Below are positions 19,201-27,125 of a DNA stretch of 64,000 nucleotides, in pieces (positions within the stretch are counted from its first letter, which is position 1; the number at the start of each line of letters is the position of its first letter). The stretch comes from Corallococcus silvisoli (lineage in GTDB: Bacteria; Myxococcota; Myxococcia; Myxococcales; Myxococcaceae). The stretch spans positions 360,937 to 424,936 of the forward strand of contig NZ_JAAAPJ010000009.1 of NCBI RefSeq assembly GCF_009909145.1, in the 5' to 3' direction. The translations under genes were made by a program, and so were the position numbers. The notes beneath the pieces were generated by a model, which worked only from the letters and a program-made list of their open reading frames with translations, did no database searches and had not been told where the DNA came from.

Positions 19201-19347
19201 GAACGCCCCCTGGCGGTGGTGATGGTGGGCGGACTCGTCACCTCCACCCTGTTCACGCTGCTGGCGCTGCCCACGTTCTACGCCCTGGTGCACGGCTTCC
19301 AGGAGCGCCTCCAGGCCCGCCGGGCGGCGCGAAAGGCCAGCGCATGA
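16219..19347 (+). CDS. czcA: Heavy-metal RND efflux pump (CzcA/HME family)
   Basis: A 1042-residue inner-membrane proton antiporter that expels metal ions from the periplasm or cytoplasm. It has TM1 (VLLVLALAAFGLVAL), two large periplasmic loops, and the TM4 signature GLAIAVGLLVDAAIIVVENV with the acidic residue of the proton relay, plus PLAVVMVGGLVTSTLFTLLALPTFY at the end. HME-type features include QDVFPDLSAPIFNVIVQNP near the N terminus. The exact metal (Zn/Co/Cd versus Cu/Ag) is not fixed by the motif. GGAGG at 16206-16210 lies eight bases before ATG 16219 but only two before ATG 16213, so 16219 is preferred. The stop overlaps the sigma-factor start by four bases. Confidence 0.93.
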   Translation: MATEPRATLPGRILSASFARPGLTVLLVLALAAFGLVALKNLRQDVFPDLSAPIFNVIVQNPAMGAEELETAVAIPMEVTLAGLPQVRRIRSTSQLGVTQVTVEFEPDADYFRSRQYVVERVAQAQAELPPGTDAPLVSSLTGRLNEVFEFTLEAEPGSADLMALRDLAEFDIKNRLLAVPGVAGVERLGGYLRQFQVLLDPDQLVARGITLDEVQHGLEGASLNASGGFVVQGAMEWTVRAVGRAETVEDLNNTVVALRDGTPVLLGDVADVREAPALRRGLAHRLKGEVVSCRVSKQFGADTVRVAAGVRAAIDELRRSLPPGVELRVVYDQSELVGSALGGVGRAILLGAFLVVGVLFLMLGDWRAALIVTLTLPLSLALAGLLLKAAGVGLNTMTLGGLAIAVGLLVDAAIIVVENVIHDLREGRGRRSVRDEALAAAMEVGRPIAFATLIVVAVFIPLFAMTGIEGRMYQPLAAAVVACLAASLALALTLVPVVSGLLLRAPREDAPEDVWLIRKVKAAYAPLLEKCMRHAGLVRVVALAITVPALGLAFMVGSDFMPRLDEGAFLIQTVLPPEASLDEVDRLNHRVEDVLREFPEVDDVVRRTGRAERTEDPMPHTLSDVLVVLKKDAPGDREALEKRMREAVEKVPGVSALFTTPLGMRIDEGLGGSPADLSVRIFGPDLETLAHLAEQARAVMAKVDGVEDLRVEKLSGLPQLRIAVNRAAVARVGLTPGDVIRAIRVGLVGEEAAQIWRGQRRYDLVLRLADHRRGDVNALRNLLVDGHDGTRIPLSQLATIEETSGAGSVRREAGSRRIAVEAGVSGRDLGSTAAEVRESLAQGLKLPTGYFVDVGGKVESQERAAQSLTAAIAVALLAVFILLYLALGSVAEALVILATLPDAFVGGILALLLAGETWNVSSLVGLIGLFGIAVQNGLVLVAQTKDLMARGKPFAEAVREASLGRVRPKLMTAGTAILGLLPLLVLPLHGTEIERPLAVVMVGGLVTSTLFTLLALPTFYALVHGFQERLQARRAARKASA

Positions 19348-19889
19348 GCCTGTCCTCCGAGGCGCTCGGCGCGCTGCTGCGCCACCACCACGCCTTCCTC
19401 GCGTTCCTCACGCCGCGCGTGGGGAGCCAGGAGGCGGCTCGCGAGGTCCTGCAAGCCGCCTTCGTGAAGGGCATGGAACAGGGAGGCACCCTGCGCGAGG
19501 ACCAGAGCGCGGTGGCCTGGTTCTACCGGCTCCTGCGCAACGCCCTGGTGGACCGCCACCGCCAGGGCCAGCGCGAGTCCTCCGCGCTGGAGTCCCTGGC
19601 GCGGGAGCAGCCGCTGTCCACCGCGGAGGATCCAGGCCTGGAGGCCACGGTGTGCGGCTGCGTGGCGGGGCTCGCGGGCGCGCTCAAGCCGGAGTACGCG
19701 GAGGCCCTCCGGCGGGTGGACCTGGAGGGCCTCCCGGTGGCGGAGTACGCGAAGGAGGCCGGCATCTCCGCCAACAACGCGGCCGTGCGGCTGCACCGCG
19801 CGCGGCAGGCGCTGGGACGCCAGCTGGTGGCGCTGTGTGGCCATTGCTGCGCGCAGGGCTGCGTGGACTGCGCGTGCCCGCCCTCCTGA
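19344..19889 (+). CDS. ECF sigma factor with C-terminal six-Cys domain (CorE-like)
   Basis: A 181-residue sigma-70 family factor. Region 2 spans residues ~8-75 (HHAFLAFLTPRVGSQEAAREVLQAAF, VAWFYRLLRNALVDRHRQ), region 4 spans ~105-160 (ALRRVDLEGLPVAEYAKEAGISANNAAVRLHRAR). The C terminus reads CGHCCAQGCVDCACPPS, six Cys in 15 residues. In Myxococcus xanthus, CorE and CorE2 carry such a Cys-rich domain, which binds Cu or Cd/Zn directly and replaces an anti-sigma factor. That role is inferred here from the tail, the lack of an anti-sigma gene, and the ATGA overlap with czcA. It should drive the metal genes around it. Confidence 0.9.
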   Translation: MSLSSEALGALLRHHHAFLAFLTPRVGSQEAAREVLQAAFVKGMEQGGTLREDQSAVAWFYRLLRNALVDRHRQGQRESSALESLAREQPLSTAEDPGLEATVCGCVAGLAGALKPEYAEALRRVDLEGLPVAEYAKEAGISANNAAVRLHRARQALGRQLVALCGHCCAQGCVDCACPPS

Positions 19890-19953
19890 AAATGCGGGTG
19901 TAAGAGCGCGCGGGGCCGGGCGTCAGCCAGGGGGAACGCTTCTGGAGGTCCCC

Positions 19954-20601
19954 ATGGATGTCGTCACCTTCACCCGGCCGGCCCTGCCCGCCGCCACCCT
20001 CGCCTTCCTGCTCTTCGCCATGGTGTTGCCCTCGGTGCGCCTGCGCAGGCGCACGGGCCGGCCCGCCCTGGTGCTCCACCGCTCGGGGCCGCCGCTCCAG
20101 CGCGTCATCGGCGTGGGCATGGCGCTGTTCATGCTGGCCACCGTGCTCTGGAGCGCGGCGCACCTGGCCCTCGGCGAGCAGGCGCTGGGGGTGTGGCGCG
20201 TTCCGGACGCGCTCCGCTGGAGCGGCTGGGCGTGGGTCGTCGTGGGGTTCGCCGTCACGGTGCGGGCCCAGGGGGAGATGGGCGCGTCGTGGCGCATCGG
20301 CATCGACTCGGAGCGCACGGAGCTGGTGACGGCCGGGCTCTTCGGCGTCGTGCGCAACCCCATCTTCAGCGGGATGCTCCTCGTCGTGACGGGCCTGGTG
20401 CTCGCGACGCCCAGCGCCTGGACCGTGATGGGCTGGCTCGACTACGTGCTGCTGGTGTCGCTCCAGGTGCGGCTGGAGGAGGACCACCTGCTGCGCCTGC
20501 ACGGGAGCGCGTACCAGCGCTACGCGGCGCGGGTGGGCCGCTTCGTCCCGGGCGTGGGGCGCTTCCCGGCCATGGCCCCTGCTCCGCGCATCACAGTGTG
20601 A
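19954..20601 (+). CDS. Isoprenylcysteine carboxylmethyltransferase (ICMT)-family membrane protein
   Basis: A 215-residue membrane protein with about five hydrophobic segments. The C-terminal half has the ICMT/PEMT hallmarks GLFGVVRNPIFSGMLLVVTGL and LEEDHLLRLHGSAYQRYAARVGRF, which form the SAM-binding, substrate-facing part. Bacterial members methylate unknown lipid or carboxyl substrates. A GGAGG ribosome site sits before ATG 19954, 65 bases after the sigma factor. Its place between a metal pump, a Cys-tailed sigma factor and a multicopper oxidase suggests it belongs to the metal response, but its substrate there is unknown. Confidence 0.85.
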   Translation: MDVVTFTRPALPAATLAFLLFAMVLPSVRLRRRTGRPALVLHRSGPPLQRVIGVGMALFMLATVLWSAAHLALGEQALGVWRVPDALRWSGWAWVVVGFAVTVRAQGEMGASWRIGIDSERTELVTAGLFGVVRNPIFSGMLLVVTGLVLATPSAWTVMGWLDYVLLVSLQVRLEEDHLLRLHGSAYQRYAARVGRFVPGVGRFPAMAPAPRITV

Positions 20602-20649
20602 TGTGGGGGGTCACACTCCATCGCGATCCGGGCGGAGGCGTGCTCCGCC
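20591..20649. promoter_or_regulatory. Inverted repeats before the copper TolC/oxidase operon
   Basis: AGTGTGA (20595-20601) and TCACACT (20611-20617) form seven-base inverted arms, and TCACAGTGTGA at 20591-20601 is itself a palindrome overlapping the ICMT stop. Further on, GGCGGAG (20631-20637) pairs with CTCCGCC (20643-20649) with no U-run after it. They lie 90-150 bases before the next gene and could be operator sites. No binding protein is identified. Confidence 0.35.
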
Positions 20650-20738
20650 GGACGCCGTCATTCCGTGGGGTTGCGGCACCCAGCGCGGTGGCCCGGCCCT
20701 TGCTCAAGGGGGCCCGGTGTCCTGGCTCCCGTACAGGC

Positions 20739-22190
20739 ATGCCCATTCCGAGGTCTCGTGTGCACTGGAAATCCTCCTGGCTTCTCACCGTTCTCCTCCT
20801 CGCGGGCTGCGCCTCCGTCCAGAAGGAGCGCGGCCACCTGGAAGTGGCGGCACTCGTGGAGGAGCGGACGGGCCTGAAGACGCGTTGGAACCAGGGGACG
20901 CCGGAGGACGCCCAGGTTCAACAACACCTGGATGCCCTGCTGGGCAGCGACCTCACGTCGGACCGTGCCGTGGAGGTCGCGCTGCTCAACAACCCGTCGC
21001 TCCAGGGGACGTACGAGGAGCTGGGCGTGTCCCAGGCGGACATGGTGCAGGCCGGGCTGCTGACCAACCCGTCCTTCAGCGGGAGTGTCGGCTTCCCGCT
21101 GTCCTCGGAGGGCGTCACCGAGTCCGAGTTCTCCATCGTCCAAGGCTTCGTGGACCTCTTCACGCTGCCGCTTCGCAAGCGGGTGGCGAAGGAGCAGTTC
21201 ATCGCGGACACCCTGCGCGTCGCGCATGAGGCGCTGGCCACCACGGCGGAGGTCCGCCAGACGTTCACGGAGGTGCAGGCCCGCCAGCAGCTCGTCGCCT
21301 TGCGCCGCGAGGTGGTCCAGGCCGCGGACGCGGCGGCGGACCTCTCCGCGCGGCAGCGCGCCGCGGGAAACGTCACGGAGCTGGCCCTGGCCACGGAGCA
21401 GGCCTCCCTGGAACAGGCCCGGCTGGAGCTCGCGCAGGACGAGCTGGCGCTGTTCGAGGCCCGTGAGCACCTCAACCGCCTGATGGGCCTCTTCGGCGCG
21501 AGGGTCCAGTGGACGCTGGTGGAGAAGCTGCCGGAGGTCCCCACCATCGAGTCCTCGCTGGAGCACCTGGAGACGCTCGCCATCCGGCAGCGGCTGGACA
21601 TCGACGCGGCCCGGAAGCAGGCCTCGCTCCTGTGGAACGCGCTGGAGCTGGCGCGCAGCACGCGCTTCTTCGGTCGCGTGGAGGTGGGCGTGCACACGCA
21701 CCGCGACGCGAACGGGCCGCGCCTCTTTGGCCCCACGCTGTCGCTGGAGCTGCCCATCTTCGATCAGCGGCAGGCGCTCATCGCGAAGCTGGAAGCCCAG
21801 TACCGCCAGGGCGAGGACCGGCTGACCGAGCTGTCCGTCAACGCCCGCTCGGAGGTGCGCGCCACCCGGGCGAGGCTGATGACGCTCCGGAACATGGCGG
21901 AGCGCTACCAGAAGGTCGTGCTCCCGCTGCGCACGACCATCGTCGACGAGTCCCAGCGCCAGTACAACGCGATGCAGATCGGCCTCCCGGCGCTCCTCCT
22001 CGCACGGCGCGAACAGGTGGAGGCCTGGAGGGCCTACCTCGAAACAGTCCGCGACTACTGGATGGCGCGGGCCGACCTGGAGCGCCTCGTGGGCGGACGC
22101 CTGCCCACGGGCCCTCTGCCCACGGGCACCCCCGAAGCTCCCACGCCCACCCCTTCCCCGGAACCCACCCATGAACACCACGACCACTGA
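20739..22190 (+). CDS. TolC-family lipoprotein next to a multicopper oxidase
   Basis: A 483-residue outer-membrane efflux lipoprotein. The signal ends LLLAGC (lipobox). OEP repeats then start near SDRAVEVALLNNPSLQGTYEELGVSQADMVQAGLL and again in the second half (LALLLARREQVEAWRAYLETVRDYW-type ending). Long heptad-like helices fit the periplasmic tunnel. The tail is Pro/Thr-rich and ends HEHHDH, a probable metal-binding cluster. ATG at 20739 is used; a GTG at 20760 would leave a shorter signal. Its last 20 bases overlap the multicopper oxidase gene, so the pair forms an operon for copper tolerance. No RND pump gene follows, so it may pair with a pump coded elsewhere, possibly the CzcBA upstream. 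Confidence 0.87.
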   Translation: MPIPRSRVHWKSSWLLTVLLLAGCASVQKERGHLEVAALVEERTGLKTRWNQGTPEDAQVQQHLDALLGSDLTSDRAVEVALLNNPSLQGTYEELGVSQADMVQAGLLTNPSFSGSVGFPLSSEGVTESEFSIVQGFVDLFTLPLRKRVAKEQFIADTLRVAHEALATTAEVRQTFTEVQARQQLVALRREVVQAADAAADLSARQRAAGNVTELALATEQASLEQARLELAQDELALFEAREHLNRLMGLFGARVQWTLVEKLPEVPTIESSLEHLETLAIRQRLDIDAARKQASLLWNALELARSTRFFGRVEVGVHTHRDANGPRLFGPTLSLELPIFDQRQALIAKLEAQYRQGEDRLTELSVNARSEVRATRARLMTLRNMAERYQKVVLPLRTTIVDESQRQYNAMQIGLPALLLARREQVEAWRAYLETVRDYWMARADLERLVGGRLPTGPLPTGTPEAPTPTPSPEPTHEHHDH

Positions 22191-23562
22191 CGACCCCCAG
22201 GGCGCCCCCGAGGACACGCGGTCCGAAGAGCCCCGAACCGGCCCGGACGTTCCCGCCCTCACGCGCCGGAGCCTGCTCGCGCGCACGGGCGCCACGCTGG
22301 CGACAGGCGCCCTGCTGATGCACGGCCGCGACGCGCGGGCCCAACCCGCCGCGCCTGGCGCGAAGCAGGCGCACCTGCCGCCAGGACGAGAGGGGCGCGA
22401 CTACCGGCCCGTCGTCGTGCCCAACGGGGCGAAGCTGCCCTGGCGGGACGTGGGCGGCGTGAAGGTGTTCCACCTGGTGGCGCAGGAGGTGGAGCACGAA
22501 TTCGCGCCCGGCCTCAAGGCCACGTGCTGGGGCTACAACGGACACGTGCATGGGCCCACCATCGAGGTGGTGGAGGGCGACCGCGTCCGCTTCTACGTCA
22601 CCAACAAGCTGCCCGCGCACACCACGGTGCACTGGCACGGCGTCCTGCTCCCCAGCGGCATGGATGGCGTGGGGGGCCTGAACCAGAAGGCCATCGCGCC
22701 GGGGGAGACGTACCGCTACGAGTTCACGGTGCGCCAGTCCGGCACGTGCATGTATCACTCGCACCACGACGAGATGACGCAGATGGCGCTGGGCATGGTG
22801 GGCATGTTCATCATCCACCCGCGCAAGCCGGTGGGACCGCGCGTGGACCGGGACTTCGCCATCATGCTGCACGAGTGGCGCATCGACCCGGGCGCGCGGC
22901 GCCCGGACCCCAACGAGATGACGGACTTCAACATCCTGACGATGAACGCGAAGGCGTTCCCCGGCACGGCTCCGCTCGTCGTGCGCCAGGGCGAGCGGGT
23001 GCGGATCCGGTTCGGCAACCTGAGCGCGATGGATCACCACCCCATCCACCTGCACGGCTTCCAGTTCCGCATCACCGAGACGGACGGAGGCCGCATCCCG
23101 GACAACGCGCAGTGGCCGGAGACGACGGTGCTGGTGCCCACCGGGAGCACGCGCACCATCGAGTTCGTCGCGGACGAGCCTGGCGACTGGGCCATGCACT
23201 GTCACATGACCCACCACGTGATGAACCAGATGGGCCACGATCTGCCGAACATGATCGGCGTGAAGCCCGACGGCCTGGACGCGAAGGTGCGCCCGCTGCT
23301 CCCGGGATACATGACGATGGGGCAGACGGGCATGGGGGACATGGGCGGCATGCACCACATGCCCGTGCCCGCGAACTCCATCCCCATGGTGGGGGGCAAG
23401 GGCCCCTACGACGACATCACCATGGGCGGCATGTTCACGCTGCTCAAGGTCCGCGCGAAGCTGGACGGCGAAGGCGATCCGGGCTGGTACACCCCACCGC
23501 CGGGAACGCAGGCACAGCTGGCCCAGGCGGACGAGCTTCGCCGCGACGGCATCGACGTCTGA
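22171..23562 (+). CDS. Multicopper oxidase, Tat-exported (copper resistance)
   Basis: A 463-residue three-domain copper oxidase. The twin-arginine signal LTRRSLLARTGATLATGALL points to folded export. Copper ligands are visible: HWHGVLLPSG and YHSHHDE in the first cupredoxin domain, HHPIHLHGFQF in the third, and HCHMTHHVMNQMGH, where the Cys-His bridge and type 1 site lie. Met/His-rich segments (GDMGGMHHMP) near the C terminus resemble Cu(I)-binding inserts of CueO/CopA types. It should oxidise Cu(I) to less toxic Cu(II) in the periplasm. It overlaps the TolC-like gene by 20 bases. Myxobacteria use several such oxidases in copper adaptation. Confidence 0.93.
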   Translation: MNTTTTDDPQGAPEDTRSEEPRTGPDVPALTRRSLLARTGATLATGALLMHGRDARAQPAAPGAKQAHLPPGREGRDYRPVVVPNGAKLPWRDVGGVKVFHLVAQEVEHEFAPGLKATCWGYNGHVHGPTIEVVEGDRVRFYVTNKLPAHTTVHWHGVLLPSGMDGVGGLNQKAIAPGETYRYEFTVRQSGTCMYHSHHDEMTQMALGMVGMFIIHPRKPVGPRVDRDFAIMLHEWRIDPGARRPDPNEMTDFNILTMNAKAFPGTAPLVVRQGERVRIRFGNLSAMDHHPIHLHGFQFRITETDGGRIPDNAQWPETTVLVPTGSTRTIEFVADEPGDWAMHCHMTHHVMNQMGHDLPNMIGVKPDGLDAKVRPLLPGYMTMGQTGMGDMGGMHHMPVPANSIPMVGGKGPYDDITMGGMFTLLKVRAKLDGEGDPGWYTPPPGTQAQLAQADELRRDGIDV

Positions 23563-23745
23563 GCGTGGCCGGCAGGGGGCGTGTCTGTCCTCGCCTCGCC
23601 CCACGAGCGAAGCAGGCACGGGGGGAAGAGCCTCCGTGCGAAGCAGCCCTGGGGCTCACGGCCGTTGCACTCGGGCCGGAGAAGTCCCATGGGCCTTTCG
23701 GCGGGCGTCTGACAAGGGGCTGACATGGAGGAGGTTCCTTCCTGC

Positions 23746-24552
23746 ATGATTCCCTACTTCTTCGCCGCGCACTGGTCCCTCAGCGTCCTCAGTCAGAGCC
23801 TCTTCCAGCACCGCTACGCCGCGCACCGGATGTTCACGATGGGGCCGCGCACCGAGCGGGCGATGCACCTGTCGACCGCCTTGATTCAAGGCTCGAGCTA
23901 TCTGGACCCGCGCGCCTACGCCATCCTGCACCGGGAACACCACGCGTACGCGGACACGGAACGCGATCCGCATTCCCCCGCGCATCAGAAGAACCCGCTG
24001 CGGATGATGCTCGAGACCGCGCGCCGCTACACGGGCCTGCTCGCCCGGCGAATCCCCTCCGAAAAGCGCTTCCTCGGCGGTCATCCGGAGTGGCCCGCGG
24101 TGGATCGCCTCTTCAGTCGCTGGCCCATGCGCGTCGCCTTCGGCGCCGCCTACGCGCTGTTCTACCGGCGCTTCGCGACGCGTCCCTGGCATTGGGCGCT
24201 CATGCCCTTGCATCTCGTGATGGGGCCGGTGCACGGCGCCATCGTCAACTGGTGCGGCCACCGGTATGGCTACCGCAACTTCGCGAGCCGCGACGACTCC
24301 CGAAACACCCTGCCGTTCGACGTGCTGTGCATGGGCGAGCTGTTCCAGAACAACCACCACGCCCGGCCGGCGAGCCCCGACTTCGCGGCACGACGCTTCG
24401 AGCTGGATCCCACATGGCAGGTGATGCGGCTGCTCGCCCGCCTGAAGCTCATCCGCCTGACGAACGTGCCGCAGGGTGAGCACGCGAAGGACCGCCCCGC
24501 CCTGGCGCGGGAAACCCAGAGCCCGCCGCTGACAGCATCCCCATCCTTGTGA
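23746..24552 (+). CDS. Fatty acid (acyl) desaturase
   Basis: A 268-residue membrane di-iron desaturase with the three His boxes: HRYAAHR, HREHHAYAD and QNNHHAR, spaced as in delta-9 type acyl-CoA or acyl-lipid desaturases. Hydrophobic segments lie between them. It inserts a double bond in fatty acyl chains of membrane lipid. The GGAGGAGG at 23728-23736 lies nine bases before ATG 23746, which settles the start against the ATG at 23725. It is somewhat short compared with 300-400-residue relatives, the reduction being at the N terminus. The next gene follows after 18 bases and may be co-transcribed. Confidence 0.9.
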   Translation: MIPYFFAAHWSLSVLSQSLFQHRYAAHRMFTMGPRTERAMHLSTALIQGSSYLDPRAYAILHREHHAYADTERDPHSPAHQKNPLRMMLETARRYTGLLARRIPSEKRFLGGHPEWPAVDRLFSRWPMRVAFGAAYALFYRRFATRPWHWALMPLHLVMGPVHGAIVNWCGHRYGYRNFASRDDSRNTLPFDVLCMGELFQNNHHARPASPDFAARRFELDPTWQVMRLLARLKLIRLTNVPQGEHAKDRPALARETQSPPLTASPSL

Positions 24553-24570
24553 GTGGAAGGGAGGCGGCAC

Positions 24571-24876
24571 ATGCGATTTTCGGAAGCCGTCGTCCAGGGG
24601 CGCACGGTCGTGGCCTCGGGAGGACAGACCCTGGGGACCGTGGAGGCGTTGACGATTGACGATGCGTCCTGGCGGGTCGAAGCGCTGCACGTGAAGCTTC
24701 AATCAGCATCCGCCGATGAGCTGGGGACGTACTGGAATTACTTCCGCGCGGCGCGCATCGACGTGCCCACGCGCCTGGTCCAATCCGTGAGCGACACGGT
24801 GCTCCTCGCCGTCAGCGTGGAGGAGCTCCGACAGGTGCTCGACCAGGAGCCAGGGGCCGCGCCAGCGCCGTCCTGA
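24571..24876 (+). CDS. Small PRC-barrel-like protein
   Basis: A 101-residue soluble protein. The first 45 residues (RFSEAVVQGRTVVASGGQTLGTVEALTID, then WRVEALHVKL) have the beta-strand pattern of a PRC barrel, and a second similar half follows. PRC barrels bind RNA or protein partners in diverse settings. GGAAGGGAGG at 24555-24564 sits before ATG 24571. It directly follows the desaturase gene. The domain call is by pattern only. Confidence 0.65.
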   Translation: MRFSEAVVQGRTVVASGGQTLGTVEALTIDDASWRVEALHVKLQSASADELGTYWNYFRAARIDVPTRLVQSVSDTVLLAVSVEELRQVLDQEPGAAPAPS

Positions 24877-24999
24877 GCCCCGGGCCGCGCGCTGAGACGT
24901 CACCCTTGAAAATTCTGAATACGGGTTCAGTCGCACAGCCGAGTTCCAGCGGGAGAGGCCGGATGAGGGTAGATTCGGGGCTCCCCTGGAGGAGACGCG

Positions 25000-25485
25000 A
25001 TGACTGCCCCGTTGCCGCCCCTGGAACGCCTCCCACGTGGAGCGCTCACGTTGTTCCGCATCCGGGCGTTGCTGCGCATGGGGGTCTATGGCGCGATGGC
25101 CCTCGCCGTGGCGCTTGCGTTGACGTTCGCGGGCAACGAGCGCTGGCCGTTCCTGCTGCCGTGCGCGGTGGTACTGGGGCTGAGCGTGCTGACGGCGTGG
25201 TATCCACAGCGGGCGCATGAGCGTTGGGGGTGGGCGCTGCGCGAGCACGACCTGATCATCTCGCACGGGGTGCTCCTGCAGCAGGTGGTGTCCATCCCGG
25301 CGGGCCGCATCCAGCATGTGGACGTGCACCAGGGCCCCATCGAGCGCTCACTGGGGCTCGCGCGCCTGCAGATCTTCACGGCGGCGGGCAGCGGCGCGGA
25401 CGGAGAGATTCCGGGCCTCACACGGGAGACGGCGGACGCCCTGCGCGAGCGACTGGTGCGGCGCGAGGCCGACGATGTCGTCTGA
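25000..25485 (+). CDS. PH-domain membrane protein (YdbS-like)
   Basis: A 161-residue protein with two membrane helices at about residues 30-66, followed by one bacterial PH (bPH_2/DUF304) repeat: LREHDLIISHGVLLQQVVSIPAGRIQHVDVHQGPIERSLGL. This is the small partner of the YdbS/YdbT pair known in Bacillus, where the two genes are adjacent and linked to resistance against antimicrobial peptides of competitors. GGAGGAGA precedes ATG 25000. It overlaps the larger gene by 11 bases, so the pair is translationally coupled. Confidence 0.87.
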   Translation: MTAPLPPLERLPRGALTLFRIRALLRMGVYGAMALAVALALTFAGNERWPFLLPCAVVLGLSVLTAWYPQRAHERWGWALREHDLIISHGVLLQQVVSIPAGRIQHVDVHQGPIERSLGLARLQIFTAAGSGADGEIPGLTRETADALRERLVRREADDVV

Positions 25486-27001
25486 GCCAGAGGCCCCGCC
25501 CGCCACGCAGGAGGTGCCCTGGAAGCGGCTCAGCTCGAAGGCACCGCTCGCGGCGCTGGTGCCACTGTCGGCGAGCCTCGGGCGCCTGATGCTGGGGGCG
25601 CTGCTGCCCGCGTACTTCGCTGGCGAGCACGGCCCGCCGGGGTTCGCCTGGGTGTTCATGTCGGGCATCGCGGCGCTCTTGCTCGCCGGCGGGCTCTATG
25701 AAGTGGCCACGCTGAGCTACCGCGTGGTGGGCGCCCAGCTGGAGATCCGCTCTGGCGTCTTCACCCGCTCGTCGCGCTTCATCGAGGCCGCGCGGGTGCA
25801 GAACACGGAGGTGCTTCAGCCCTTCATGTCGAAGCTGTTCGGGCTGGTGGAGGTGAAGGTGGAGACGGCCTCCGGAGGCAAGGCGGACGGCCATCTGCGA
25901 GGCCTGACGCCGGAGGACGCACAGGCGTTGGTCCTTGCGCTCCAGGCGGTGCGCGGGGAGGCAGGTACGGCGGGGCCGCTGCCCGGCGACCCCGCGCGGG
26001 AGGAGCGAGTGCTCTCCGAGGCCCACCTGGGAGGGCTGCTGCTCTACGGCGCGACCGCGCTGGGAGTGGGAGTGATCGCGGTGGCGCTGGGCGCGCTGCA
26101 TGAAATCACCGAGACCTTCCAGAAGCTGCTGCGTCCCTGGATGGAAGCGCATTGGGACGCGGTGGCGGCGCCGGGCATGGGCTGGCTGGCCGCGACGGTG
26201 GCGGCGCTCATCGGGCTGCTCGGCCTGTGGCTGGTGAGTGGTGTGCGGGCGGTGTTGCGCTTCCACGGCTTCCGGCTGGTGGACACGGGCACGCACCTGC
26301 GCGCGGTGGGTGGGCTCATCACGCGTCGTCAGGTGACGGTGCGGCGGGCGCGCATCCAGCAGGTGGTGCTGGATGAGCCGCTCCTGCGTCGCACGCTGGG
26401 CTTCGGGTCGGTGGAGGTGGAGACCGCGGGTGTCCGCGGCGGCCAGGAGGCAGCGGACCGCGCGGAGCTCCTGGTGCCGGTGGTGCCCACGGCGCGCATG
26501 CCGGAGTTGCTTCGGGAGTTCGTGCCGGAGCTGCCCGACGCCCTGGGGTCCCTGCCCCTCCAGCGAGCGCATCCCAAGGCGCTCCTGCGTGCCCGCATCC
26601 GGGCGGTGGGGTTGAGCGTGCTGGTGGCGGCGCCCGCGACCTGGTTCTGGGGGGCGTGGGGCGCGGTGGCGTGGCTCCTGCTGCCCGCGCAGTGGCTGGG
26701 GGCGTGGTTCGACTGGCGGTTCCAGGGGTGGCTCGTCACGGACGCGCTGGTGGTGGTGCGCCAGGGTTTCTGGAGGCGCCGCACGACGGTGGTGCAGCGC
26801 GCGCGCATCCAGTCCGTCAAGGCACGTCAGGGTCCGCTGGAGCGCGGCTATGGCATCGGGCACGTGCGCATCGACGTCGCGGGTTCGCACGTCATCCTGC
26901 CGAGCGTGGGATGGGCGGAGGCCCAATCCCTCATCGACGTGCTCCCAGCGAGGCGTCCGTCGCGCAGCCCCCAGCTCCCGGCCGTGCGGCTTCCCGGATA
27001 G
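25475..27001 (+). CDS. PH-domain membrane protein with three bPH_2 repeats (YdbT-like)
   Basis: A 508-residue membrane protein. Three bPH_2 repeats are visible, each after a pair of helices: around residues 82-130 (YRVVGAQLEIRSGVFTRSS), 266-325 (FRLVDTGTHLRAVGGLITRR) and 418-475 (WLVTDALVVVRQGFWRRR). Each contains the recurring RARIQ-type motif and an LLRRTLGFG/LERGYGIG-type loop. This matches the large subunit of YdbS/YdbT pairs. ATG at 25475 lies inside the end of the upstream PH gene. The likely role is envelope or stress protection; the ligand is unknown. Confidence 0.87.
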   Translation: MSSEPEAPPATQEVPWKRLSSKAPLAALVPLSASLGRLMLGALLPAYFAGEHGPPGFAWVFMSGIAALLLAGGLYEVATLSYRVVGAQLEIRSGVFTRSSRFIEAARVQNTEVLQPFMSKLFGLVEVKVETASGGKADGHLRGLTPEDAQALVLALQAVRGEAGTAGPLPGDPAREERVLSEAHLGGLLLYGATALGVGVIAVALGALHEITETFQKLLRPWMEAHWDAVAAPGMGWLAATVAALIGLLGLWLVSGVRAVLRFHGFRLVDTGTHLRAVGGLITRRQVTVRRARIQQVVLDEPLLRRTLGFGSVEVETAGVRGGQEAADRAELLVPVVPTARMPELLREFVPELPDALGSLPLQRAHPKALLRARIRAVGLSVLVAAPATWFWGAWGAVAWLLLPAQWLGAWFDWRFQGWLVTDALVVVRQGFWRRRTTVVQRARIQSVKARQGPLERGYGIGHVRIDVAGSHVILPSVGWAEAQSLIDVLPARRPSRSPQLPAVRLPG

Positions 27002-27125
27002 CGGGCCACGTGCGTGCGGCTCGACTCCCCCCAACGTTCAAGCGCTGGCGGTGTGCGAACCCCGCGACCTCCCGGTGCGACCTCGAACAAGACAAGATGT
27101 GCGCAGGTAACGAGGTCGATGAAGG

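Noticed and set aside
27079..27117. GACCTCG/CGAGGTC inverted repeat between convergent genes
   Set aside because: Seven-base arms with a 25-base loop and no T run; not convincing as a terminator.
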